Below are positions 37,801 through 50,900 of a stretch of 64,000 nucleotides of DNA, one piece after another. A program made the translations under genes and the position numbers. Under the pieces are notes generated by a model. That model ran no database searches and was not told the origin of the DNA. It saw only the letters and a program-made list of their open reading frames with translations. The stretch comes from Glandiceps talaboti. Lineage: Eukaryota; Hemichordata; Enteropneusta; Spengelidae. The stretch's first letter is position 1; each line of letters starts with the position of its first letter. Location: assembly GCF_964340395.1 (NCBI RefSeq), contig NC_135563.1, positions 2,556,001 through 2,620,000 on the forward strand, read 5' to 3'.

Positions 37801-40800
37801 CCCCCCCCTCCCCCCCCCCCCCCCCACACACACACACACATTCTATACAAGAACTACAATAAATGTACAATAAATGCTGAAATTTACCTGAACAAATTGC
37901 ACGGTACCAAACTGTGTCGTAATAGGGGGAAGCTGGGGATCATCAGCCATTAGCATGTGATTTATTCTAGACTCACTGTTGTCAAGGGGACAGTGCCATG
38001 ACACATGGTCTCCACTACAAAAAATATTCTCTGAAAAAAAAGTGAATCGAGCAGTTGTAATATAAGTGATAATTTACGTTTATCATTTCATTTATAATAG
38101 ACAAATATAAGAACATACAGACAAACTAAACACCACAACATACAGACAAACTAAACACCACAACATACAGACAAACTAAACACCACAACATACAGACTAA
38201 CAAGTCATTGAGAATGACATAGTCCCTGCTATGATTGGGTTTTAAGGAATTAGCACTACTCTGATCACACTTGTGAACCTAAATCAAACAGATTTAGATA
38301 TGTTGTGTCTGCTTGTTGGACATGGAACATGCCTACAACAATAAAGGATGGGTCGGGTATGGGGGATTGTATCACGACGAAAATGGATATGCACATGTAT
38401 GTCATAGAACACTGTCCTAATACTAACTTTGAATGAGATCTGTTCAAGCATGTCTGAGTTATGGCTTTGGACATAGAAAAATCGCAAACAAAATGGCTGC
38501 CAGGGGGCCATATTAGATTGTATCACAACAACAATGAATATGCACATGTATGTCATAGAACACTGTCCTAATACCAACTTTGAATGAGATCTGTTCAAGC
38601 ATGTCCGAGTTATGGCTTTAGACAGGGAAAATTTACAAACAAAATGGCTGCTCGGCGGCCATATTGGATCGTATCATGAAACAAATTGACGTGCATATGT
38701 ATGCCATTGTATGTTGCCCCTGTACCAAGTTTGAAAAAAATCGGTCCAGGCATCTCCAAGAAACAGCTGCGGACGGACGCACGGACAGACAAAACCCAAT
38801 CCATAAGTCCCCGTTCCAGACTTCGTCCGGCAGGGACTAACTAAACACCACAACATACAGACAAACTAAACACCACAACATACAGACAAACTAAACACCA
38901 CAGAGTGTCTGTATGAAAATTCAGAATAAATATTCACAACAAAATGTATATGATCACTAATTTATAAAATGTTGATAGAAATCTAAACATATTGATAATT
39001 TTTACAACTCCTATTTAAAATTAAGCAATAAACCACCCACTGGGGATGGTATACCAAGAGGTTTTGACCAGTGAACGAAATATATGCACGAGCGATAGCG
39101 AGTGCATATATTGAGTTCACTGGTCAAAACCGAGTGGTATACCTTCCCCAGGGGGTGGTTTATCGCTATTATATTATACCAGTATATTGAAAATATCGGA
39201 AACAAGATAAGAACTAACGTTTTCTCGTTTCATATGCGCCTCTGTGTCTAATTTGCATAACAATAATGCTGCTTTTCAAGACAGCTGATCTTGGCCTCAA
39301 TGTGGTGGAACGTCGTGCAGCGACTGGATTTATTTTATCTGCTCGTCGTTTCTAGGGATAATCTGTACATTGATCGGCTCATTAAAAGTGCACAGTGATG
39401 AATAAACAACCTGTTTGACTCAAGGTATAAACTTGAAGTGGTTTATTGAATACAGCGTGCTTCGATCGTTCCCGGCCGAATTCGCGACTCGGTGAAATGA
39501 TAGACAGGTTGATATTTACATTATTTATATTACTGGAAGTTACATCAGTAGATTTTCGGGTTTGGGGATTTCCCTCTCAGATTGATGACTGATACTCTAG
39601 GACAGGGTCCCAGACAAATTTCTATTTAGATTAATGGTAAGTCGGCCAGTGTAACCTCTTTCACTTGCTTCATTTTTATGACAGGACATGATCAGCTCAC
39701 CAATGTTTCCACTCCAACCGCGCTGTGGCTGGGACCGATCTCGTGCATGCCTAGTGCCTTGACCTTAGTACATGTAGTAGGCAATGATTTGAACAAATAC
39801 GCGATGACTGGGTTGCTTTCGAAATTTCCTTCATAATTTCTCATAAAATATTGTCTCATTGAGAGAAAATCCTCCTCTGACAATTCGAAGAGTTCACTAT
39901 CAGTATCACGGCGGACTACAACTCAACGCTCGTAGACGAACAAAATTTGGACGTGTGCCAGCAGTGCATTATCGTACCAGCAGTGCATTATCATTCGTTT
40001 TAGACGCGCTAGTTCAATGTCTAGACCAATCAGATCCCTCGATTTCCACCATCAATATACTGGTATAATATAATACTGTTTATATAACAATCCAATATGC
40101 AAGCATTGATATAGAATAATTGGCCCTGAAGTACTTCCTGTTAAAGTACATCCCTTGCCTTCAACCAGAGACAACAAAAATGACCATTATTAACAATGAC
40201 AGGAAGAACACTGTATAATGACTTTAAGTGATAAATATTTATGCTTTAACAGATCTCTTTAGTTATAATAGTTAATAGTAAGCTTTACAGACAAATCTAC
40301 AACTACATGTACTTCTATCTATTGATCTGTATCCATGGTAATGGTCTATCAACTCATACTGTCATAGACGTAAAAATACAAAATGTACATCTTTACCAGA
40401 GGGAAATATCACAAAGGTCTCACAAGATGATAAAGTCAGGTAACCATGGAAAAATCACAAATATCTTGCTAAGTTTTGGCTGATAAAGTCAAAAATGTGG
40501 TGAGCTGCATGGAGATCACTAAGAGGTGAACAGTTGGACACTGTACCTAGATTAATGGCACATACTTCAACCTTTGACATTCTCATTTTCAATTAATAGT
40601 GCATGAAACAGTACACATACTTTCTGTATAGTTCCCTTTATGTTTGGAATCAATTTGTATTCTTATTGATTTGAAATGAGTAAAATTGAAATAAAGGGTA
40701 ACATTGGGATGTGTTACTACTATAACAAACATGCCATCTGCAAACTATCAAAGATAGACACAAACTGAAACTACTGTTGTTAATACACTATTAGATTTCA

Positions 40801-42740
40801 CAAATAGATGATAGCATTGTTGAATATACAGATTTCACAAATAAATGATAGCATTGTTGTATATACAGATTTCACAAATAGATAATAGCATTGTATTGGT
40901 TATGTTGAATATACAGATTTCACAAATAGATGATAGCATTGTATTGGTTATGTTCAATATACAGATTTCACAAATAGATGATAGCATTGTATTGGTTATG
41001 TTGAATATACAGATTTCACAAATAGATGATAGCATTGTATTGGTTATGTTCAATGTACAGATTTCACAAATAGATGATAGCATTGTATTGGTTATGTTGA
41101 ATATACTGATTTTACAAATAGATGATAACATTGTATTGGTAATGTTGAATATACTGATTTCACAAATAGATGATAGCATTGTATTGGTTATGTTCAATAT
41201 ACAGATTTCACAAATAGATGATAGCATTGTATTGGTTATGTTGAATATACAGATTTCACAAATAGATGATAGCATTGTATTGGTTATGTTCAATATACAG
41301 ATTTCACAAATAGATGATAGCATTGTATTGGTTATGTTCAATGTACAGATTTCACAAATAGATGATAGCATTGTATTGGTTATGTTCAATATACAGATTT
41401 CACAAATAGATAATAGCATTGTATTGGTTATGTTGAATGTACAGATTTCACAAATAGATGATAGCATTGTACAGGGTTCGTACACTTAAAGCAAAACAAA
41501 ATTCCAGGACTTTCCAGGTTTTTTTGGTCAGTTTTCCAGGGGTATTCATATTGATTCTGGCCATTTTCCAGGGGTGTTGACACTAAAGTATATTTTTTAA
41601 TGACATCTTATTGTCTGATGTGGACGAGAAAAAATTAACAACAGTTTCATAATTAGTCACAAAACATTTTAAAGACAACCAACACTATGCAAGATGAAAA
41701 ATAATTTTCGCCATTTCACATTTACGAGATTCAGAATCATATGAATGCCAGAATGGGTGGCTCGAGCACAGACATGACGATCGTCAATATTAATCGATCG
41801 ATTGATCATGATCATTTTCCAGGGTTTTCCAGGGGTAGGACGCATTTTTCCAGGGTTTTCCAGGGTTTTCAAGGGAGGGTTTGAAATTCCAGGGTTTTCC
41901 AGGGTTTTCCAGGACCGTACGAACCCTGATTGTATTGGTTATGTTGAATATACAGATTTCACAAATAGATGATAGCATTGTATTGGTTATGTTGTACATG
42001 TACATGTATAGTTGTGTGTACATGTGCATGACTGTATAATTGTGTGTTTATTGTCAGGTTCAAGTAGTGCAGTCAGTCATGCAGGTCAAGTTGTTGGCTT
42101 TATATATGACTGTACAAAGTGTTGGTAGTACATAACATATACTATAACCTGTTATCAGTTATCTACATTAACACAGAGATGCTTCAGTATGCACAAAGAG
42201 GAATGTCTACAAAGAAGATGTATTTTTCACATTTTTTGGTACAATCCCCTTCCCAGTACTCGGCCAGTACAAGTTTGCTGATCACTGCAAAGGAGGTTTT
42301 TTTTCTATTACATGATGTATCTGTTATTACTATACACTTCCATGTTATTCATGACTCAGAGACAATTATAAAAATACCGCCAATGGCGTTGTAGCACAAC
42401 TGTACAGTTTTCAAAAATGTTTATCCATATTCTAGTCCATGCTAACAATACATGTAGGTGATCATATCATGAACAATTCTTAGTAAAAACACCCTGAAGA
42501 ATGTTTCACCCAAATTTCTGCCTAGTAGTTTTTGAGTTTAAGTTTTTTGACCAAAAATCATATTTTTTTACCCCAATCACAAACCGATGGTAAGATCGTT
42601 TTGATTTGAACAATTTCCAAACTAGACACCCAAAGTAATGGACCCACCAAATATCATGGCAATCAGTTCAGCGGGTTTTGACTTTAAGTTGTTTACATAC
42701 ACACATCCACACAGACAGACAGACAGACAGTCAGTCAGTC

Positions 42741-42795
<55 letters not shown>

Positions 42796-45700
42796 TACCA
42801 TGTGATCCCTAGGCTATAGCACAACTGAACCTCAGTTCAGTTGTGCTAAAAATAACAAGGATTTAGATTTAACATTAAACAAAAGAGTTTACATTGACAT
42901 ACATGTAACCAGTGGGCTGCTGAATTTTTTCCCCCATTATTTTGATCCCTGCTATGTCTCTTTATAATGTAAGACAGTATGTTAAACCTACATACCAGAC
43001 TGGAACACATATCTTTATAATGTAAGACAGTATGTTAAACCTACATACCAGACTGGAACACATATCTTTATAATGTAAGACAGTATGTTAAACCTACATA
43101 CCAGACTGGAACACATATCTTTATAATGTAAGACAGTATGTTAAACCTACATACCAGACTGGAACACATATCTTGCAAGTCCCTGCATCAACTCTGCTGG
43201 CCATGTTGGAGGGGCAGTTTCTGTAGCTTCTCTTTTCAATCGAAATGTGAGTTCCAAACCAAAACCACTTGGTCCCTCACCTCCAGTGAATCTAAATGTT
43301 GACATTAAAAATTTCACTCTGACACTTATAAACACATTGGTAAGTACAATGTACACTGTCAGCAACACTCATAAACATATTGGTAAGTACACTGTCAGCA
43401 ACACTCATGCACACATTGGTAAGTACGTTCACAGCAACACTAACAAGTCATTGAAAATCACATAGTCCCCGCTATGATTGAGTTTTAAGGAACTGATTTT
43501 ATGTTGTCATTTTCAAACCTGGTTAATGTTGTTTGGCCTCATATGGTTGTTTTTGATATCACTACTCTGTTCAAGCATGACATGAAAACTGCGCCAACAA
43601 AATGGCTGCCAGGCAGCCATATCGGATTGTATCACGACGAAAATGGATATGCACATGTATGTTATAGAACACTGTGCTAATACCAACTTTGAATGAGATC
43701 TGTTCAAGTATGTCTGAGTTATAGCTTTGGACATGGAAAATTAACAAACAAAATCACTGCCAGGCAGCCATATTGGATCGTATCACGACAACAATGAACA
43801 ACATTAATTACGAAGCCTTCAAGACCCAAGAAGTGTTCAGAGGTACCCCAATTCCGTCAAAATCGGCAAATGTAGCAACGCATGCAACATTTTGAAACGG
43901 GCAGTATGCTGACACCTCGCTCACGTTTTCAACGTGGTCTCGTTTGCGTTAGAGGAATTGTAGCGCTTGATATGGGTTAAACGTCGGAACGAAATAAGGC
44001 ACAAAAACACATAATTATTGCAGCTAATTGGTAAGTACACAATGTCTGTACAAGTATGGAATATCTATATTATTATTTACACAGTCATGTTTTTACATGA
44101 ATAATAACAAGATGATAACAAAGTACAGAATGTACTGAATAAATACATCTCTGTTTACTTACTCATGAACTCTTCCATCGCCATGGAGATCTGAAAGGCC
44201 AAAACTGACATAATGCCAATGAGGTGGAATTCCCTTCTCTGGAATACCTGGATTTGGATACATACTGATATAATCTAGGGGGTCAGGACCACCTAACCTG
44301 AAAACAAAAAGCAAAACATTTTTAATTCTGTTATTGTTAAAAGATGAAATGAGCAATAAGTTTTGATAATCCTTTTAAGTTTTATTCCAATATCTTAATC
44401 TTTTAAATGATGTGGTTGTTTAATGTCGGAAATTTGAAAGTAAACATTTATAAATTATAATTTGATGAACTATGTTGTAACTCATTTCTTTGTTTACATA
44501 TTTACATGACTACATGTACATTTGTATTCTTATTCAATAAAAATATCAGCTCTACACTCATTACAGGTGCCTATAAATTGTCACACAACCAGACATAAAC
44601 TGAGGACGTGCTCTCCTGGGTTAGTTTCTCAATAGTAGGCTCAATCGAGGTCTAACAGAATAGTATATAGTATACATTTTTGACAATAAACATTGTTCTT
44701 ACACTGGTATAGGAGAGAAACACTTCACTCCTATATCAATCCGATTAAAATCTGATGTATTGTATGGGTTCTCCTAACAAATCACAGACTTTAAAATAGT
44801 GCCAATGGCATTGTAGCACAACTGTACAGTTTTTAATAATAATAATAAATACTTTATTAATCCCACAAGGGGAAATTGGGACACTGCCAGCAGTACAACA
44901 ATTCCCAAAATACAAAAATAATACAATTATACCAGATACACAACAAGATACACATACATGTACATGTAATGTTAAATTTAAATAGCTACAATAATTCAAA
45001 ACTCAAACCCACAAGATCTCTGCACTACAGCTCAACATTGGTCATTAAAAATTCTTATTGCCTGTGGTAAAAAAGAATTCCTGAAGCGCTCAGTTACAAT
45101 CTTTGGTAAATTAAATCGTTCGCTAAAAGTGCTCTTACAGTTACAAAAAGGGGTCTAGAATTGTTAACAGCTTTTTCAAAACTCTCTTATTGTATATCTC
45201 CTCAAATTTCTCTTGTCTTTTACCTATAACAGAACCCGCTCTCTTAACAATTTTATCTATGCCACCTTTCAGTTGTTTGTTCAAATTCCCTTCCCAACAC
45301 GCAACACCAAAAAACAAGACACTGCTTACAACAGCTGTGTAGAAATTACCCAGAAAGTCACGACTAATGTCAAAGGATCGCAATTTACGAAGGCAGTACA
45401 TACTAGAGTTACATTTTTTGAACAAATTTTCAGTGTTTTCTCTCCAATTTAGTTTTCCATCAATCCCCATACCAAGACACTTATATGAATGAACCATCTC
45501 AACCTCTTTATCATTGATGTAAATAGGTGTAATTGCTGTTGACTTTTTCCTAAAATTTATGACCAGCTCCTTACACTTGCTGACATTCAAATACAGGAAA
45601 TGTCTGTCACACCATTGGACAAAATTATCGACTTCCTTCTATACATGGTATCATGGTCATTCTGAATAAACCAAGTCAAAGCCGAGTCATCTGCTAATTT

Positions 45701-47926
45701 CTGAAGAGAACAGGTGTCATCGGCATGGCGGCAATCCGCTGTATACAATGAAAATAAAAATGGGGAAAGCACAGTGCCTTGAGGCACACCTGTATCTGTG
45801 TATAAATTATCTGAAACTAGATTCTGTACACGGACAAACTGTGGGCGGCCTGTCAAGTATTTAATAATCCATACAATAGTGGATGGATTAACAGACATTT
45901 TCGTTAATCTTTCTGCTAGGAGATGGTGCTAGATTGTGTTAAATGTGCTATTAAAGTCAAAGAACATTATTCGAACCACACTACCTTTCTTTTCCAAATG
46001 GGAATAGACTTTGTGTAAAAGATGCAAAATTGCGTCTTCCACGCCAATCCGTTCCTGATAGGCAAACTGTAGAGGGTCTAAAAAATCTATGACTTGAGAT
46101 CTTATACTAGGCAAAACACAACGCTCAAACACTTTCATAAACTGAGAAGTCAGCGCTGCTGGTGTTACATCATTCAATGAACATGTAGCTCATCTGCATA
46201 TTTGATTACCAGACCCTCCCTTCCCTTTATATCCAGAAATTAACTTCATGCCATCCCAGACTGCTTTCATATTAGTGGTTTTTACATGTAACTTTTGTTC
46301 TAATTACAAATGTACCTCTTATATGCATGTTTACCAACATGCTGATCCATGCTAGGTACATAGGTGTTCATTTGCTGAATGATTATCCAGTTGCCTATCC
46401 AACCCTGTTGTTATCTTTGCAATATATGTGATCATTTGGCTATTGCTATGGGCACGGTCATATTGCTAGACATATCTGCATACATTTTTTGAATGTTCGT
46501 TCCCTTGTCTATGAATCCCTGATGTTATCTTTGCAATATCTACATGATCATTTGGCTGTTCCTATGGACATACATGTAGTCTTGTTGCTAGGTATATCTG
46601 CATACATTTTTGAATGATTATTCACTTGTCTAACTCTATTAATCCCTGTTATCTTTGCAATATACGTGATCATTTGGGCATGGTCTTGTTGCTAGGGATA
46701 TTTGCATACACTTTTTGAATGTTCACTTGTCTAAGAATCCGTTATCTTTGTGAAATACAGCAGTTTGGCTGTTGCTATGGGCGTGGTCATGGTTGCTAGG
46801 GATATTTGCATACAGTTTTTGAATGTTTACTCACTTACATGTACCTACAAGACGACATTGCTATTTAACCAAAGTATACTGCCATTTGGTTGTTCCTAAG
46901 GGCGTGGTCACTGTTGCTAGGGCCAAATGTGTCAAAATGTTTTGAAGAAAATCTGCAGAAGAACACTTTTAGAAACATCTCACTAAGTTTCAGTCTCATT
47001 GACCAAGTACGTTTGAGATGAGTTTTTGACCAAAATTCACATTTTTATACCTAATTTGCAAACATTTCTTCATCTACATTGTATATAGTCTTGCTGCTAG
47101 ACGTTCGGGCTTTCTTTCGATGCTATAACTATAAGCGAACAAAGTTCGCATGTGAGGGCTTGCCCGAACAGTCTAGCGAATGTCATTTCCAGACCGGACA
47201 TTCCATTGAGATTACGGTAAGCGATGGGTTGGGCCATATATGCATATATATACTTTAATATATTCAATCTCTGCATGCAGGTGCTAACAAACACATTTAT
47301 GTCATTACTATGTCTTATCAGTTTATGGTAATTGTGTTTGATGAGTGTGTAGACATTGTTATTCACACATTTTAGTTAACGCATTGGTGGTTATTTATAC
47401 AAGCCCCTCCTTAAGATGAATATGCATGAAAATTTAGCTATTGTCCTCTGTTTGTGCTTGTCGCTAATATGGTTCTCTGATTGGCAGTTATTTATATCCT
47501 GATGACATTCGCTAGACCTCGGATATTCCATCCTCGATAGCGTTGTTCGGCTGTGTGTCGTATTTTATCGGAAGAACATCCGAGGGCTAGCTGATAGACT
47601 ACATTGTATATACTCCCAGGTGCATCCCCATTAAATTTCAGCCCCATCTCCTCAGTAGTTTTGGAATTAAAGATTTTTTACCAAAAGGACAGCCTAATTT
47701 GCATATCACTGATGTTCATGTCATGAACAATTCTTAATCTACATAAAAACATGCTTAAGAATGTTCCCACCAAATTTCAAACTGATTAAAAATCACATTT
47801 TTTGACCCAAATCACACATTTTGATCATTTTGATTTGAACGATTTCCCAACTACATATAGACACCCACGGTAATACACCCATCAAATATCAGGGCAATTA
47901 GTCCAGCGGGCTTTGACTTTAAGTTG

Positions 47927-47993
<67 letters not shown>

Positions 47994-50900
47994 TGCCATG
48001 CCTTTAGCACTACTGTGCTGAACCTTATCAGTTGTGCTAAAAATCTGATGTATTGTATAAGTGGTTTCTCCTAAAGTATCACAGACTTTCAAAAACTACT
48101 ATTGTGCTACATGTATACCGTATGTCCAATCCGATTAAAATCCAATGTATATTTTTTACAAATGTAGTGTACACGTTGCGATTTCTTTTTGGCTGTTACA
48201 TTTCCTGTCGTTTGCTCTTTTGTGAGCACTCATTACATACATCTGACACAATACCATAGGTTTTCGTGAGCCACACAAGAGCGTTGAGTGAAATCACTCA
48301 ACCAATGAAAACACGTACATGTAGTACGCTGAAACATACAGATACAGTACTTCAGAGAGCTCTATTCGAAAACAGCATGAGTACAGAGCACAGAGCACAG
48401 ACAACGATATTATCATTATTATTTCGTCTTTTTCTTTCTTTCAATTTTGAACATTGAGTGTTATATTTTGGTTGGCTACTCGTAAGTATGTGATTGGGTT
48501 TGAGAAAACTTATGGTATTGTGTCAGAGAAATGTACATGTAATGAGCGCTCACAAATGAACAAATGGGGCAGTAAACTTAACAGCCAAAAAGAAATCGCG
48601 ATGTGTACATTACATTGGATTTTAATCAGACTGACCACAACTTATACTGGAATTAATACTACCTGCAATGTACACTACTGTGATATACATGTACATGTCA
48701 TAATATGCAATTGTAACATATCTTGCGGTCAACACCCATCCAAGTATTCATTACTGTAAATGGACAATTTCATTATTGTCTAACAAAAACAGACCTATAG
48801 TATATCAAAATAATTTTGATCCAAGTCACTATGAAAGATGGTCATACATGTATTATGATTTGTTTATGTTTTCCATAATTCTCTGTACCTGCAATAGCAT
48901 TTTACCTTGTACCATGGCTTATGCTAGAGGGTCAAAATAGAATACCAACTTGCAGGTCGCCATATTTTCACATGTACCTACAATGTATAGTAATGTATGT
49001 GAAATACCTGGAGTGGAAGTTATGGTGTTGACCAAAAAATCAAATGTTTGTTATTTTTATGATGTCTGACTTAACCTGGTACATGTACATGTGTATGTAC
49101 TTATGTGGTAGTACATGTTGTTGTATCAGTACTGTTACCATAACAGTATGTGTATGTGTATGCATATCAACAGCCAGGCTACATGTACATGTACATTGTA
49201 AGTATATGTTGATTGTAACTTGCATACAGTACTTGTCCTTGTACAAGTCAATTACTGCTAACAAAAAACTAAAATTAACAAAACAAGACTGTTACTAGTG
49301 TTAGTCATTCATTTATAGAGTACAGACCCCCTGGTAAGATAATAGCTATTACGCACACAGTGTTGTGGCTTTCAAGCCATACTCCACACTAGGCATCTAT
49401 AAATATACAGCAGGATCTACATACTTCAAGTAAATCAAAACAAGTAAGAACACCCAGCTTGAGGTAAACAACATGATGAAATCATTCTACAGACCACTAG
49501 GACAACCAGAATGAAATGCTATGGTACAGACCACCAGAATGAAAATGTGGTACAGACCACCAAAATGGAACATCATCATCAATGGTACAGACCATGAGAA
49601 TGAAAACAGCATGGTATTGGTGGGACCACCAAGAAGAACACAACATGGTATACACTAGTGTATACAGAATAAAAATAAAATGGTACAAATCACCAGAATA
49701 AAGACAAAGTGGTACAGACCAAGAATGAAAACATTCTTCTGGCCACCAGAATGAATTTGTTTAAATACATATACATATACATTGTACGTAAAGGGAATAA
49801 ACCCTTCCACTGCCTGGGTTGCCATTCAACTTATCCCAAAACTAACTTGTCCCAAAGCAACTCATCCCAATGCCAACTCACAGTGTGCACCTTGACTTTG
49901 GAATTTACCTGCACACAGTATTTCAATTAAAGTTTACCTATTTACATATATTAGATTGCAGATATGTTATTGGACGAGTTTAGCACTCTTACATGTAGAT
50001 GTTATGAGATAATGGTGATGAGTTTAGCACTCTTAGATGGTATGAGATAATGGTGATGAGTTTAGCACTCTTAGATGGTATGAGATAATGGTGATGAGTT
50101 TAGCACTCTTAGATGGTATGAGATAATGGTGATGAGTTTAGCACTCTTAGATGGTATGAGATAATGGTGATGAGTTTAGCACTCTTAGATGGTATGAGAT
50201 AATGGTGATGAGTTTAGCACTCTTAGATGGTATGAGATAATGGTGATGAGTTTAGCACTCTTAGATAATATGAGATAATGGTGATGAGTTTAGCACTCTT
50301 AGATGGTATGAGATAATGGTGATGAGTTTAGCACTCTTAGATGGTATGAGATAATGGTGATGAGTTTAGCACTCTTAGATAATATGAGATAATGGTGATG
50401 AGTTTAGCACTCTTAGATGGTATGAGATAATGGTGATGAGTTTAGCACTCTTAGATGATATGAGATAATGGTGATGAGTTTAGCACTCTTAGATGGTATG
50501 AGATAATGGTGAGACAAGATTACCTTTAAATGACAGAATTTGTCACAGATGTAATAATTATGAAATAGATGATGAGTTTCTCTTATTATTTTCATGTAAT
50601 GAGCACAATCTGAAAGATTTATAGAGTTCCAGAGTTGTAAATTGAATGCTTCTACTTCTTCTACATTTTCTTAAAAATGATAATAAAACACAATTAATTG
50701 AATTATCTTAATCTTGCTATATCTTAAAAAATCACTGATATGTGCTGACTCTCAAGAGGAGTCAAGTAGCTCTATGCAGCAAGTTGATTGTATATCATTT
50801 ATCAACTCTCTGGTAGTGTGTGTAGTGTAATAAAGATTGAATTGAATTAAACTGAAGTTGACAGTGGTACAAGTGTATGGTACAAGTTGGTTTTGGGACA

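Larger units (their letters stand above)
44797..48040 (+). repeat. Family A dispersed repeat, long copy split by two nested insertions
   Basis: Left end GCCAATGGCATTGTAGCACA; right end CAGTTGTGCTAAAAATC after an (AC)n run at 47932-47992. Between them are about five subrepeats of roughly 110 bp (46380-46930) with GGCTGTTGCTATGGGCGTGG and TTGCTAGGGATATTTGCATA cores. A LINE (44836-46277) and a 511-bp element (47088-47598) are inserted in it. Directly repeated flanks (AAAATCTGATGTATTGTAT) suggest a duplicated target region. Confidence 0.75.

Noticed and set aside
37799-37840. C-rich tract as a possible regulatory or quadruplex element
   Set aside because: Simple homopolymer C followed by (CA)n; no further support, and such runs are common sequencing and slippage spots.
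39011-39205. Minus-strand ORF over the hairpin
   Set aside because: Covers the inverted repeat arm and simple sequence; no protein similarity recognised.
40835-41489. ORFs of 214 and 216 codons on opposite strands
   Set aside because: Both arise from the stop-free 48-bp repeat; the same DNA cannot sensibly encode both, and neither resembles a protein family.
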